Source: Azadirachta indica
Lineage: Eukaryota; Streptophyta; Magnoliopsida; Sapindales; Meliaceae
Direction: 5' to 3'
NCBI GenBank assembly: GCA_022749755.1
Contig: CM040440.1
Location: 18,773,269 to 18,837,268, forward strand
Length of the DNA stretch: 64,000 bases
Shown here: in pieces, positions 1-12,250 of the stretch
How the letters are laid out: each line of letters starts with the position of its first letter
How positions within the stretch are numbered: the stretch's first letter is position 1
Position numbers and translations under genes: made by a program
Notes under the pieces: generated by a model
Databases searched by the model: none
What the model saw: only the letters and a program-made list of their open reading frames with translations
What the model was told of the DNA's origin: nothing

Positions 1-543
1 AGGAGGTACCAGTTTCTCAAGAACTCAAGGGCAGGAAACTTTCATGGCAGAAACTGCGTAGAAATGACTCCCTGGACATCGAATCCAGGACGGTCTCCAC
101 CCATCATGGCCATGCCTCTAAGGTAAGTACGTAGTACATATATACTTGCATGTTCGATCTTTTAGCCAGCTAGCTAACATGAATATAAAACTAAAACGGA
201 CATGAATTAATTTCGCTTCTTGGTTTCACAGGGTGCAGAGTGGTCGGTGATATTGCATCTAGCATTCCAGAGCATTGGCATAGTTTATGGAGATATCGGT
301 ACATCTCCTCTCTACGTGTACGCTAGCACCTTCACTAACGGTATAAATCATGTAGATGACATACTGGGAGTGCTTTCTATGATCTTCTATACTCTCACCA
401 TGGTCCCTCTGATCAAGTATGTCTTCATTGTCTTACGTGCCAACGACAACGGTGATGGTAAGATATATAAATTCAACCCAACCCAACTTCTTATTTTTTC
501 TTTATAACTAATTTAACACTAAATAAAATTAACTGTTTAATAT

Positions 544-579
<36 letters not shown>

Positions 580-3500
580 GTAGATAATCTTCATCGCTGT
601 TTTAGACGACGCCATTTCTAGATTTGTTTTCTTCAATTTACTCGAAATTTATTTTTAATTTCCTCAACATTAATTGAACTCATGAATTTTAGACATTCAA
701 TATTAAAACTTTTGCTTAAAGACCGTAGTTGAGGGCTTTTTCGACTGGTGTGCCAAAGTCAAAACTCTGATGTATTAAAAATACATAGAATAAGAGTGTG
801 TGTATAAATTTAAAACAGTAGTATTGCATCATGGCGAATAACTAGCCGGGGGGGGAACAAAAACTTCAGTGGTCAAGTATTTTTATCGTTAAATACTAGG
901 CAGTCGATTTCATAAAAAGAGGAAAAAAATAATAAAAGAGTTTTTTTATAGTTTTACCTTCGTATTGACCCCACGTTTCTGATGTAGTTTAGCCTTTTTC
1001 TGTTAAAAAGAATATTATAATAATATTATTATATAAAATCAATTTTTTAAAATTATTTATAGCTTCAATAAATGATCGTAAGAAAATATAACAGTACCTT
1101 TTAGTGTTCCTCCTTAATTTGTTGAGCTGAGGCCCACAATCTTTAGACATGCCATCACCTGATTGCATGCATAGAAAAAAAATTAATATGACCCATTATA
1201 TATGCCTTAGCTAGCTTTAATACTATTGAAAATGATGATGAGAATTTTACAAATTAAATTGGCATAATTATTAATAAATAAAAGAAGTAATAATATATAT
1301 ATATATATATATTTCTCAGGAGGAACCTTTGCCCTTTACTCTCTGATATGCCGGTATGCAAAGGTTGGGCTGCTACCAAGTCAACAAGCTGAAGACTGCG
1401 ATGTGTCAAATTTTCAGCTAGAACTGCCCAGCAAACGTCTGAGAAGAGCATCCAGACTCAAGTATAAGCTAGAGAACAGTCGTTTTGCAAAGTTCTTCCT
1501 TTTGTTCGCCACCATGCTTGGTACTTCCATGGTCATCGGTGACGGCGTTCTCACTCCCTGCATCTCAGGTTATTTGTTATATATATTAGATATATTTCTC
1601 CCTTTCTTAATTATTTTATTCATAGTACAATTAAATTCATTAATTAATTGAAGTATATGTATAAATATCCTTTGCTCGAATCCTTTGTGAATCTCAATGC
1701 AATAATACATCCACATGGGCATAGGAAAGTTGTCAATTAATTATTAACATGCTTGCTTGGAATAATCTTAATCCAGTAAATTAATTGAAGCATACAAAAA
1801 TTAAACTAGCAATCATAAGAGAATATAATATACATAATATCAATTATATATATATATATAATTTTCCTTGAAAATAAATAGAAAAAACTATGAAATTAGC
1901 GTAGAGATCAATATTTTTTCTTTATATGCACCGAATGGACAAGTAATCATATATGTGTCACCAATAATAAAAGAACTGATTGGCCCACGTACGAGTGATT
2001 TGTCCGTTTGCTTCAAAATACATACCAAAAAGACAAACTAAAGTTAACAGTTTGGTCTCTTGTTATATGATGATATCTATGACTATGAATAATGTTGACA
2101 ATTTGCAAATTTTGTGTTGAATGAACGGCAGTTTTATCAGCTGTGGGAGGCATCAAGGAAGCTACACATCTGATGACAGAAGGTATTAATTTACTCTTCT
2201 CGTCTCTTCTCTTCTCTTCACATACAATGATAATATATGTATATATATATCATTTATATATAATTAATTATAAATAGTTTAATTTGACTAAAAAACTGCA
2301 TGCAGAAAAAATTGTTGAATATTGTGGCTTTAACTAACTGATTTTGGACATCCCAAGTGACGCACGTTATATTGGAATCTTTCCCTTCTTCCAGGACGAT
2401 AAATTTATATATGCAACTAAGAAAAACAACTAACCATTAATATAATCGATTTTCTCATTTTTTTATATTATTGATGACTCGAATAACGACAATTTCTTTA
2501 GTTCTTGGCGCTGATCACTTTCAATCAAACAAGCTGCATTTTATAATACATTATATATCAGGGGATTGAATATTATATTGCCTTCAACCAATTATTTTTC
2601 TCGTCTATGGTAACTGGGGCTGGTGTAACAAAATTGAACTTAATTTCGTAGAAGAAGCGCAATATTAATATAAAAAAAAAAAAAAAGTTACAATAAGCTG
2701 TATATAGAAAATCCAATTCCATAACATCTCACGGATTCATGTAATTATATGTTATGTACAGCAAAATCTTTCCTAAAACACCTTTATCCACAGTATTGTT
2801 AATTGTGTATATATTTTTGTTAATATGAGTTGTTATGGTTATTCAATGAACAATATTAAATGCAAGGTTTCTAATTGACAAAGGAATTACGTGCGCATAT
2901 CATCTATAGATTTGTGTTTGTTATTTTTGTGTGCACAGAGAGGATTGTTTGGGCATCAGTGGCCGTCTTGGTTTGCCTCTTCATGGTTCAAAGATTTGGA
3001 ACTGACAAAGTAGGCTACAGCTTTGCGCCAATTATTTGTGTTTGGTTCGCACTCATTGGTGGCGTTGGTGTCTACAATTTCGTAAAATATGATTCTGCAG
3101 TAATTAAAGCCATAAATCCAAAGTACATCATAGATTATTTCAGAAGGAACAAGAAAGAAGCTTGGATTTCCCTGGGCGGCATTGTCCTTGCCATAACAGG
3201 TACATAACAATTTTCTTGATCACCTAATAATTAATTAACTAAGTAATCTAGGAAATTAATTGTTAAATGATCAAGTTGTAATTTCTGAAAATATATACAG
3301 GAACGGAAGCATTGTTTGCGGATGTTGGTCACTTCACTGTTCGATCAATACAAATAAGTATGTGCACTGTGACCTATCCAGCTCTCGTTTTGGCCTATAC
3401 TGGACAAGCCTCCTTCCTTCGGAAACACACTGATCTTGTTGGAGATACATTCTTCAAGTCCATTCCAGGTAATTAATTAAGCAATTAATTATTAATACGT

Positions 3501-4963
3501 AAATCCAAGTTAATTTAATTAATTTGCTCTCTCTGTTACTGTGTTATGTATATTAATTGACCAATTAATAAACTAATAATTACTTCGATACATATCGTGG
3601 TGAAACGACAACGCATGCATGCAGATGGTTTGTATTGGCCAATGTTTGTTGTGGCCGTATTGGCTGCAATCATAGCAAGTCAAGCCATGATCTCAGGGAC
3701 ATTCTCTATAATCCAACAATCCCTTTCACTAGGGTGTTTTCCTCGGGTGAAAATTGTGCATACATCGTCTAAGTATGAAGGACAAGTTTACATTCCTGAA
3801 GTCAATTACTTACTAATGCTGGCTTGTGTTGGTGTTACTCTCGGTTTCAAGACCACTGAAAAAATTGGAAACGCATACGGTAATCTTCCACAAGTACTAC
3901 TCAATTTGTTTATTCTTTAGCTTTATAACTAGAATCTAAATATATAACAAATTAAATGAAGCTGATCATGAATTCATCACCTTGATTACTTTACGCAGGG
4001 ATTGCGGTTGTATTTGTAATGACGCTGACATCATCGTTGCTGGTAATCATCATGATAATGATTTGGAAAGTCAACATATTTCTCGTAATCGCTTTTGTTC
4101 TTCTCATTGGCTCAGTGGAGGTTCTCTATTTAAGTTCCGTTCTCTACAAATTTAACCAAGGAGGATACTTACCGTTAGCCTTTGCTGCCGTTCTAATGAT
4201 TATAATGTACGTTTGGAACAATGTGTATCGAAGAAAGTACTATTATGAGCTTGAGAACAAGATTTCTCCTGAGAAGGTAAAAGAGATGGCAGCAGGCACA
4301 GATTTTTGTCGAATTCCTGGGCTGGCTATGTTTTATTCAGAGCTTGTTCAGGGTATTCCACCCATTTTCAAGCATTATGTGGCAAATGTGCCTGCATTGC
4401 ACTCAGTCCTTGTTTTTGTCTCCATTAAATCCCTGCCAATTAGCAAGGTGCCAGCAGAAGAGCGGTTCCTTTTCCGTAGAGTGGAACCGAGAGATCTTTA
4501 TGTGTTTCGTTGTGTTGCAAGATATGGATACACAGATGTTCGCAATGAAGAAGAACCATTTGAGAGGCTATTAATTGAAAAGTTGAAAGAGTTTATGAAA
4601 GAAGATTTATGGCTATCTCAAACAATTCTCAATAAGAAGAAGAATATTGTTGAAGTTCAAGGAGATTTGGATAATGGAGAGAATAAGCTCGAGGGTACAA
4701 AGATGGGTCATGAAGAGTTAGAGAATCATGATGAGGAGGCAGTGCAGAAAGAGATTGAAATACTAGATCAAGCGTGGCGAGCTGGTGTTGTACACTTGAT
4801 TGGTGAAAGCGAGGTGGTAGCAGGAAAAGGATCTAGTATTGGGAAGAGGATTTTGATAGATTATGCTTACAATTTCTTGAAGAAAAATTTGAGACAAAGT
4901 GATAAAGTGTTTGATATTCCTCACAAGCGCATGCTCAAAGTGGGTATGACTTATGAGCTTTAG
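1..4963 (+). CDS. HAK5: High-affinity K+ transporter, HAK/KUP/KT cluster I (HAK5-like), 5' partial
   Basis: Plasma-membrane potassium uptake carrier; root high-affinity uptake is the known role of cluster I members. Coding exons: 1-122 (in frame from base 3, start codon outside the window), 232-457, 1320-1568, 2132-2182, 2939-3199, 3301-3468, 3625-3879, 3999-4963. All introns are GT-AG and all phases close, giving 764 visible residues; the family is about 780, so only about 20-30 N-terminal residues are missing. The first membrane segment carries the hallmark [13 protein letters not shown] motif. Further family blocks are [65 protein letters not shown] and [15 protein letters not shown], followed by a long hydrophilic cytosolic tail with the typical FRCVARYGY block and an acidic insertion before the last 60 residues. 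An AATAAA at 5160-5165 is a plausible poly(A) signal. The family is certain; the HAK5 label rests on cluster I resemblance, and paralogues exist in many plants. Confidence 0.93.
541..579. repeat. (CA)n-(TA)n compound microsatellite in HAK intron 2
   Basis: CA dinucleotides run from about 544 to 560 and pass directly into TA dinucleotides to 579, inside the intron between HAK exons 2 and 3. Likely length-polymorphic. Confidence 0.9.
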
Positions 4964-6059
4964 AAATTATTAATCAGGACGCAATAAGAGGCGAGGAAGA
5001 TGGGATGTATAGCCACATTACTTGAAAGCTTGGAAAGTTTTAAGTATATATGGTTTATTGTATGTGTTGAAGAGTACTTCAATACCATCATATACAGCAG
5101 AGAAGTAGTCTTCTTCTGATCAGCACGTACGTACGAGAGAAATTCAAGTTGTAATTAAGAATAAAGTAGAATTATTTATCATATATGCAAACGCACGCTG
5201 AAGGAGCACTACACTCCTCAAGCCAATAGATTCAAGGCTTTATTGCTAATAATATGTATAATATTTGTATGGCAAGTGGGTTATCTTCGTGCAAGTAATT
5301 AATATTACTTAATCATGTACACATACAAGTTAATTTAAACATGGATTTCCTTGAGCTTTATATATATAATTAATGGTTTCCTTTTCCTGATTGTTCTAAA
5401 CTTTTATTTCTTTCAAGCTAATTGTCAATTAACGGTTTATCATATTACTAAAAAATTGACCCCTAATTTTTGTTGATAGAATTGATAATTAGATATAACT
5501 TTATATTCTTTTTAATAGTTTAATTTAATTTTGATTAAAAATTTTTAAAAAAATTTGATTATCTTTATTTACAATAAATTAGTACGTATTTATTTTTTTT
5601 TTATTTATATTAATTATGTGCTTGATTTTTTTAACAAATTATAACAAAAATAGTATAATTTTAATAAAAGGTTATATATGTTTTATTTAAAAATTCGTAC
5701 TATTACATATTAAATTATTATCAAGAGAACAAAAAAGATTTATGATTATTTTAACATATCATTTTTGTCAAATTCATTGTTAATATTTTAATTTAAATAA
5801 CTATTTTTTGTTTCTAAAGTTTTTCAAAATAATAAATTAAAATAATTTTTTTAAAATTTAACATGGCATCCTTAATATGTTGTAAATAATGGAAACTAGA
5901 TTGTTAATTATAAAAAAATTATATCATATTTTATATTTTATTAAATTTAATGATTAAACTGATAAATATTCTAACAAGACAATCCATAAAAATTAAGTTT
6001 AGATATCTTTTTATTCTCTTAAAACTCAATAGTATATGTCATACTCTATACATCAAAGA

Positions 6060-6320
6060 GAAAAATGATAATTGGACTCTCATTTTTTAAAATAAATGTC
6101 AAGTACTTATTCAAAACGAAAATATTTATCAATGAGATTTCTTTTGTTAAATTTTTCCTTCTCTGTTGTCGCAAAAAAGGATATAATAATTATTGTAATT
6201 TAAAATTAATAATATTATTTTTTTTGGAAGAATGATAATTAAACCCTGTTTTTTAAAATGAATGTCAAACAACCATCTAAACAAAATATATTTGTTAATA
6301 AAATCTTTTTTATTAGAAAT
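6060..6320 (+). repeat. Two direct copies of an AT-rich dispersed repeat
   Basis: A stretch of about 85-90 bases starting AATGATAATT at about 6065 recurs, diverged, at about 6231-6320. Shared landmarks in order are AATGATAATT, TTTTTTAAAAT(A/G)AATGTCAA, a run ending in ATATTT(A/G)T(C/T)AAT, and a T-rich end. The two copies are direct and about 167 bases apart. Related inverted copies lie near 7905-7990 and 8570-8650, so this is probably a degenerate AT-rich mobile-element family (MITE-like). The class is inferred. Confidence 0.5.
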
Positions 6321-7859
6321 TTTCGTCACTGTTAGCTTTTAACCAATTTTGAATGATAAAATGACATAAACATCCTGCTGACTTATATTGATGAACAAAT
6401 TTACATAAATATATCTAATTCTCAACTTGTAAAAAAAAAAATAAATTATGAAATATAAATAAATATAAGTCAACACAACACACCAAAAATTAAAAAATTA
6501 ATATATGTTGAAAATAAAAACAATTATAATTAAATTTATTTTTAAATATTAATATTAATGTAATTAATTAATTATTTCAACAAATTCAAAAAATTAAAAT
6601 TATATGAAATAATTTATTTCTTTTTTAGGAAAATAAAAAATTAAAACACATATTAACAATATAATGTTACTAGGCTAATTTATCTAAATTTTATGTTTCT
6701 AACATTTTTTTATTTTATAATATATAATTAAAGAAATGAAAGCTATGAATGAAATCTGAACATCACTGACAAATTTTCTTATTTCACTCGTTGAATTGCC
6801 TTAAAGATTTTCTTAAAAATGGTGATTAATTACTCAATCAATCAATGTCTTAAAATTTTTTAATTAATAATAATATTTTATTAAAAAGGTTAAAAGATAA
6901 TGCAAAGAGTAGTCTGAAGGTAAATAGATAAAATCAACATATAAAATATAACTTGAAAATAAAGATATAACGAGGGTAGATAGTAATTTCCTTTTTTTTT
7001 TTTTTTTGGCGAAATTTATGCACCATCCTTTGAAAATTAATTTTCATTATCTTTATGTCTTAAGTTAAAAAAAGCACAACTATACTCAAAAAGATCTTTG
7101 TCTTCTTATTTTGAATGATAGAAAATTTGTCCAATATTCCTTAAAAAAATATTAATTGTGTCCAAAACAAGCGAAGCTAGCTGCCAATATCCTACCATTA
7201 CTAAGGAGCGTTATCATCATCAAACTCACAACACTGCAGCCACCAAATCTTGTTTATTTTTCTAAATAAAAAATCTATACATTCAAAAACTCACTTTTGT
7301 CACCAATTTGTAGCCAAAATAAAAACCCCAAACATTCAAAATCTTACTAGAGGGCTTAATCGCTGCTTCCAATCAACTGCCTAGTAACAGCTCTATAATC
7401 CTAGCCATGATTTGTGCCCACAAAAGCCTAAGTAATTCCCGCAAATAACTTTGATGAATCCAGTTGAAGTGGTGTGAGAGGAGCGAGCCGAGATCTGTCA
7501 GCTGTCGGCACAATGACAGGCAGGCTGGTGCCGCGATGCTGTAAATGGTTGGCGATAACAGGGTGTGAGAAGTGAAGATGAGAGTGTTTGGTCGCAAATG
7601 AGGTAGCAGGCGAATGGCTTTTTGTTGTGTGTAAAATTAAAAAGAAGAAGAAAGAATAATATAGCGATGGCGGCAGTAACAAGGAGAGAGACACATTTAG
7701 GATTTTTTGGTTTTTTAATTATATAACTATTATTTATTAAATATAATTTACTTTTTATGTTTCTTTTAAATCATAATAACTATTTTATCTTTAAATATAA
7801 AATATTATAATTTTTTTTATTTTTTAATTTTTAATTTTTAATTTTAATCTTAGGTCACA

Positions 7860-8000
7860 ATGATTATTATAATTTTTTTTTATTATATTTAATACAAAAA
7901 ATTCTAACAAAAAAAGTTTTATTAATAAATATTTTTAATTCACGTGACTATTTGATATTTATTTTTAAAAATAAGAGTTCAACTGTTAATCTCCCTTATT
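7860..8000 (-). repeat. Inverted copy of the 6.1-kb AT-rich repeat
   Basis: Read on the minus strand, 8000-7860 gives a TTTTTAAAAATAAATATCAAA block, then AAATATTTATTAATAAAA, then a T-rich run and GTTAGAA. This parallels the copy at 6231-6330 block for block. Divergence is high, so it is an old copy. Confidence 0.4.
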
Positions 8001-8559
8001 TTTTTATATTTAAGGATAAAAACCCCTAAACTTCATTATTCTTTTTCCTTGTCGCCATCGCCACTGCATCTCTTCTTTCTTTTCTTCATTCTTTTTCTTC
8101 TTTCCATATCCTGCCCTTTTTTTTTCCCCCTCTTTTGGTCTTCTTTTTTTTCTTCTCTTTTAGTCCTTTTCTTCCTTCTTTTGCTAATTAAATTATCAAA
8201 CACATAATGATTAATTTGGGATTAAATTAAAATATTATCTGAATTGTAAGGATTGGGAATGGGACTAGTGTAGGGTTCAAAGTGAGTTTTGAATGGATTA
8301 AAATTGATTGATTATTTGATTTATTGATTAATTATTTAGGGCATTGATTAGAGATTTTGGGTTTCTTCTATTTTCTATTAAAAAAATTTACGCTTTTAAT
8401 TTTTTGTTAAAATATTAATTAAAAATATGTTAATTATTTTTTTTTTTGGTGTATTATGGTCATATATTTTTAATATTTTATAATTAATTTTTAAAAAACT
8501 TGAGATTTAGAAATATTTATATAAATATATTTGTTAACAGTGATAAAAAAACGGTTAAA

Positions 8560-8655
8560 TTATAATAAAAAAAAGTTTCACTGATAAATATTTTTATTTT
8601 AAATGGTTATTTAACATTTATTTTAAAAAGTAATTGAAAGTTCTAATCTTTTAAA
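8560..8655 (-). repeat. Second inverted copy of the AT-rich repeat
   Basis: The minus strand shows TTTTTAAAATAAATGTTAAAT, then ATAAAAATATTTATCAGTGAAAC, the same block order as the copies at 6060 and 6231. With the copy at 7.9 kb this gives two direct and two inverted members within 2.6 kb. Confidence 0.4.
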
Positions 8656-8846
8656 AAAAAAAGGTTAAATAATAATATGCCTTTGAATTATTATTAATTA
8701 TATGCATCATTTGATCACAATTTAATGATGGTGGACATATTTAAACTGAGGGGATGAATTAACTAAATCTTCCTATATGTTGTCGTGTAAAATAATGGAT
8801 ATCATTTATTGGCGCTCGAAAAAATTATAGCAGCATAAATCGGTTA

Positions 8847-8866
8847 CATTTAGGCATTTAGATCAT
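8847..8866. repeat. Left target-site duplication
   Basis: Left copy of the 20-bp direct repeat that flanks the 420-bp insertion; identical to 9287-9306. The flanking bases outside differ (A before the left copy, C before the right copy; GATACG follows the right copy). Confidence 0.85.
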
Positions 8867-9286
8867 TTTTTTCTTAAAAGTGGAATAATATATTATTAAT
8901 AGGAGGATAAAGGTAAGAACAAGAACAGTCTCAAGACTATTAGGGCAATTAAGAGTACAAATAAAAATAAAATTACCAAATACATTGGCAAGAGACTACA
9001 TGAGATGGAAACGGCAGAAGCTGCAGCTTTTAAAGATTGCAAAACTTCCCACAGCAACAATTTTCCAGCAAAACCAGCTATAGCAATGATAGCAAAAGGC
9101 ATCAAATAGCAGTAGATGGGCAGTAAGCAGCAGCTGAAAATTTAAATATGTATCTGCAGTGGTCATCAAAGAACCAGCAGAGGAGGCATCAAAGAAGCAA
9201 CAACTCGCAGTAGGAAAATCCTGCATGTCCTGAAAACATAGCAGCAAGGTACCAATAGTAGAATTGACAGCAGACAGCAAAGCAAC
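8867..9286 (-). mobile_element. Retroposed insertion (5'-truncated LINE-like), 420 bp, with 20-bp target duplication
   Basis: The 20-mer CATTTAGGCATTTAGATCAT occurs at 8847-8866 and again, identical, at 9287-9306. The 420 bases between are bounded on the plus-strand left by T6-C-TTAAAAG, that is, an A-rich tail (AAGAAAAAA) if the element is read on the minus strand. A perfect long direct duplication plus an A-rich 3' end is the signature of target-primed reverse transcription. Minus-strand reading frames inside are short and unlike any protein I recognise. The 3' part, with TATTAATAATATATTATTCC just before the tail, resembles the ends of plant L1 LINEs; a retroposed transcript or a SINE is also possible. 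The perfect duplication implies a recent insertion. Confidence 0.7.
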
Positions 9287-9306
9287 CATTTAGGCATTTA
9301 GATCAT
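9287..9306. repeat. Right target-site duplication
   Basis: Right copy of the 20-bp direct repeat, identical to 8847-8866. The two copies bound the retroposed segment. Confidence 0.85.
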
Positions 9307-11515
9307 GATACGAGGGGAAATTAATGTGTATTCTGCAGTCCCAATGCTCGCAGGGGCAGTATTATGACGTCAAATCGGGGCAGATTTGAATCCCTAACGC
9401 TAATCATATTGGGGCATCTCCCTTGTGTGAATCACGCGCGCATCAATCAACTGGAAATGTAGTTATATTTGAATCTTAAAAATATAAAAGATGATGCAGT
9501 GTGTGTTAATTCTTCCTCCATTAACCAGAAAGCACTGAATACATTTGAATCAACCAAGGGAAGCAGTGAATGGATGTTGCTGAAATGATGAGCACATAAA
9601 TAAATTCTCAATATAATATAACCAATAACATATGTATAGACGTTGGCCGGCAAAAATGCTTAATTTACATAGCTAGAAAATATGCATTTCACCAACTCCA
9701 AAGTGTAAATATGGCTTGCATCACGAGGAATAGTTGCTAGGTGTCACATGGAGAACTCATGACCCACATGCTCTTTGTCGCAGTAACGTACGTTTCGCCA
9801 GAGCCAAATCAAGAACTGTTCTGCTGTTAACAATTAATATACGTTATGAAACAGAATTTATGATGAAGAGAAAACTCCCTTGTGCAGTGTGCACTCTTGT
9901 CTTGTGTCTTTACTCTTGATGGAATTGGCTGTTTATGTTAATTACAGCGATAATATTTTTATGAGAGTTTGACGAAACGTATCTGGGTTTTCACCTTTTG
10001 TCTACTGTCTCAAATCCTGTATTCATCCTCTCTTGACTTCTTTTTAGATTATCGAGAAAGCATCAGAGAGTATCTTTCATAGGCTGAACAACAGCTTTAA
10101 ATTAAACTAGAGAAACGTTACAAAAGTTACAAATATTTTTTAATCTCATGTAGTCACATTTTTCTCTTCCTTGTCTCTTTTGCTAAGAATCTATATGCAC
10201 AAAACTTCCAAAGACCTAGACATTTTAGTGATCCTTGCTTCTTGGGAGATGATCCAAATCCAATTAAACATAAATATAAAAAAAAGGTTAATTAAAGGCA
10301 GCATGATCGAGACTTGATGGGGTTTTCGTCGACAAATCTTGAAATATAGAATCACCAAATTGTGGTCCCCGTCCGGACCAAAGTTCAGAGGCTAGCAGCT
10401 CTCTCGGCAAGGCGCCCTAATTTTCGGATTAACCAATACTATATTCATCAATGACTAGTGTATTTTAGCAAGCGGATGACGTCTATGACGCATCAGCGTA
10501 CTTGTATAGATGAAAAATACAGAAGAATATTGCTTCGTTTAATAGACACAAAATACCTAGCTAGATATACAAAGCTTTGAGAATTTAATCTTTTTTTATG
10601 CTGAGTGTTTCCTGAGTCAGAGATATATAGAGAGAGATCAAATTGCTAGATATTCTGCTTATTATATATGTTATATAGCAAGAAAGTAGATTTACCAAAT
10701 GGTTCATGCGTGTTTGAGTATTCTGAAATAGACAACAAAATCAACCAGAAGGCAGAAACAGGGAAAAGGGATTGTTTTCATGTTGGTTTTCTACAAAAAT
10801 GAGTTATGAAACCCTAACTATATAGCATCTCACTTCTTGTATGATCATATCTTGATCTGGGACATTATAAGGAAAGATTGAGAAGAATAATATGCATAAA
10901 ACTCATGATTAAAAAGAGAGTATAATAGAAGAGTGGCAATCAAACACAAGGAGTACTTCAGGAATCCTAACCATCCTGCAGCGTCATCACATCTACTATG
11001 CATCATCATGTCAAGCATCGCCTAATTCAATGGTACAAAAGAACCCCATTGTTCATTTGGGTGAAAAAAGAACATTTTTCCTTTAGTTTCTAGCAGCTGC
11101 TGCACAAGGCTTCCATACAATTTAACTCATTTATTGAAAAATTTCCGATTGAATTCTGATTAAGATAAACTAAAGAGATATGAAATATATACAATCATCT
11201 GATAATTAACCAAGATGAAACCAAAACCTAGATATTCATACAAAAATTCCCAATTATAAACCAAGTTACAACTTTCATTCAGCTTCCTCACAAAGCTCCC
11301 AGCTACGCAATTCATAATTTTACAAGTACAAAGATCAGCTTTAATTAATCCCCATAATTCTTAATTAAGCTAACTAATAATGGACAAGAAATAACATCAA
11401 AAACATTTCGTCAGCACCAAAGCTCCACCCACATATTATAATAGAATGATAACCATAAGAAAAATCTTGATTTCATTAATTAAGACAAGAAAGACATTAC
11501 CAGACTCCACATCTT
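9307..11515. other. Intergenic spacer between the retroposed insertion and NF-YB
   Basis: No protein-like reading frame or RNA gene recognised. The right end, roughly 11250-11515, should contain the 3' UTR of the minus-strand NF-YB gene. The rest is moderately AT-rich unique sequence. Confidence 0.5.
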
Positions 11516-12076
11516 TCAGAACCTCCTAGAGCCATTACTATTTGTGTCAGTCAGATTGAATTTCAAGGGAGTAGAGGCAGAAACCGCGGGTCTTCCTTGC
11601 GGTTCACCTCTATAGACGTTTGATGCTTCATGTTTTCCTTCGGAAGTATTACTGTTTCCAGCCTTGTTTTGGCTAGCTCTTTCTCCTTCCAACTCTCTGT
11701 ACCTATGCAAATATCTTTTCAATTGATCGGCGTAGTTATCAAAACCTAGAGTTGCAAGAGCCCAACAAATGTCATCACCGTTTACCGTCTTGCGTTTCTC
11801 CTTGTGACATTTGTCCGATGCTTCTCCTGTAACAAAGCTAATGAATTCAGACACGCATTCTTGCATGGTTTCTTTTGCTTCTTTTGAGATTTTAGCATTA
11901 GGAGGCAGAATCTGCTTCATAATTCTGCCCACATTAGCTATGGGAAGCAACCGATCTTGCTCCTTAATGACGCCATCTTCACCAGCTAGTGAGACACTAC
12001 TACTGGCGCCTGCAGCAAAGTTATACTTATGGCAGCCGCCTTCTCTGTCTAAATTATTGCCTATGTTATCAACCAT
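11516..12076 (-). CDS. NF-YB5: Nuclear factor Y subunit B (NF-YB4/5 type), histone-fold CCAAT-binding protein
   Basis: Single-exon gene, 186 aa. NF-YB pairs with NF-YC through histone folds, then recruits NF-YA to bind CCAAT boxes. The core spans residues about 41-131: [18 protein letters not shown] (DNA-contact and alpha-1), [19 protein letters not shown] (alpha-2), [19 protein letters not shown] (loop and NF-YC contact), then [21 protein letters not shown] (alpha-3/C). Lys at position 65 of KISKEAKET, where LEC1-type proteins have the diagnostic Asp, makes it a non-LEC1 member. The N-terminus (1-40) and the Ser/Asn-rich C-terminus (132-186) are unconserved, as usual. The plus strand carries overlapping open frames that are only shadows. 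The family is certain; NF-YB5 rather than NF-YB4 is a judgement from the core sequence. Confidence 0.93.
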   Translation of the reverse strand: MVDNIGNNLDREGGCHKYNFAAGASSSVSLAGEDGVIKEQDRLLPIANVGRIMKQILPPNAKISKEAKETMQECVSEFISFVTGEASDKCHKEKRKTVNGDDICWALATLGFDNYADQLKRYLHRYRELEGERASQNKAGNSNTSEGKHEASNVYRGEPQGRPAVSASTPLKFNLTDTNSNGSRRF

Positions 12077-12147
12077 CTCTCAATAAAGAGAAACTTGAGA
12101 TCCTGTCAAACACAGACACGTTGCTTCTTCGGCCTTCTAACTCGCTG

Positions 12148-12154
12148 ATTTATA
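12148..12154 (-). promoter_or_regulatory. TATA box candidate for NF-YB
   Basis: On the minus strand the sequence reads TATAAAT, 72-78 bases upstream of the NF-YB start codon. This fits a core promoter with a short leader. No transcript evidence is available. Confidence 0.5.
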
Positions 12155-12238
12155 GAAGTAGACATGATGATATATGTATATGTATGACGCTCCATGTTCA
12201 TGTCAATATGATGAAGATGGTAAAGGTTTTTCACAATG

Positions 12239-12250
12239 ATGACGTGGCAT
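12239..12250. promoter_or_regulatory. ACGTGG (ABRE/G-box-like) element upstream of NF-YB
   Basis: TGACGTGGCATG contains an ACGTGGC core about 165 bases upstream of the NF-YB start codon, on the distal side of its TATA box. ACGT cores of this type are bZIP (ABF/TGA) sites in plants. Function here is inferred from position and match only. Confidence 0.4.

Larger units (their letters stand above)
4964..8846. other. AT-rich intergenic spacer with dispersed repeat copies
   Basis: Downstream flank of the HAK gene. No reading frame resembles a known protein. The HAK 3' UTR probably occupies the first 200-250 bases. From about 6.0 kb to 8.65 kb the DNA is extremely AT-rich and holds four diverged copies of one repeat, listed separately. 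A somewhat less AT-rich block around 7190-7700 encodes only serine/leucine-rich shadow frames on the minus strand, and I could not identify it. Confidence 0.6.

Noticed and set aside
7373..7694. Minus-strand frames of 74 and 88 codons near 7.4-7.7 kb
   Set aside because: One starts with a Leu/Phe-rich stretch like a signal peptide, but there is no homology, no splice support and no promoter context. The surroundings are repeat-rich.
8896..9289. Minus-strand open frames of 69 and 97 codons within the retroposed segment
   Set aside because: No family resemblance, Leu/Phe/Cys-rich low-information sequence, and they overlap each other in different frames. Treated as part of the insertion.
9301..9440. 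Possible tRNA gene (GATTTGAATCCCT box-B-like motif near 9387)
   Set aside because: No matching box A, no acceptor-stem pairing and no T-run terminator at the right distance.
11516..12076. LEC1-type NF-YB identity
   Set aside because: The LEC1-diagnostic Asp in the KIS-x-(D/E)-AKE region is Lys here, so it belongs to the non-LEC1 group.
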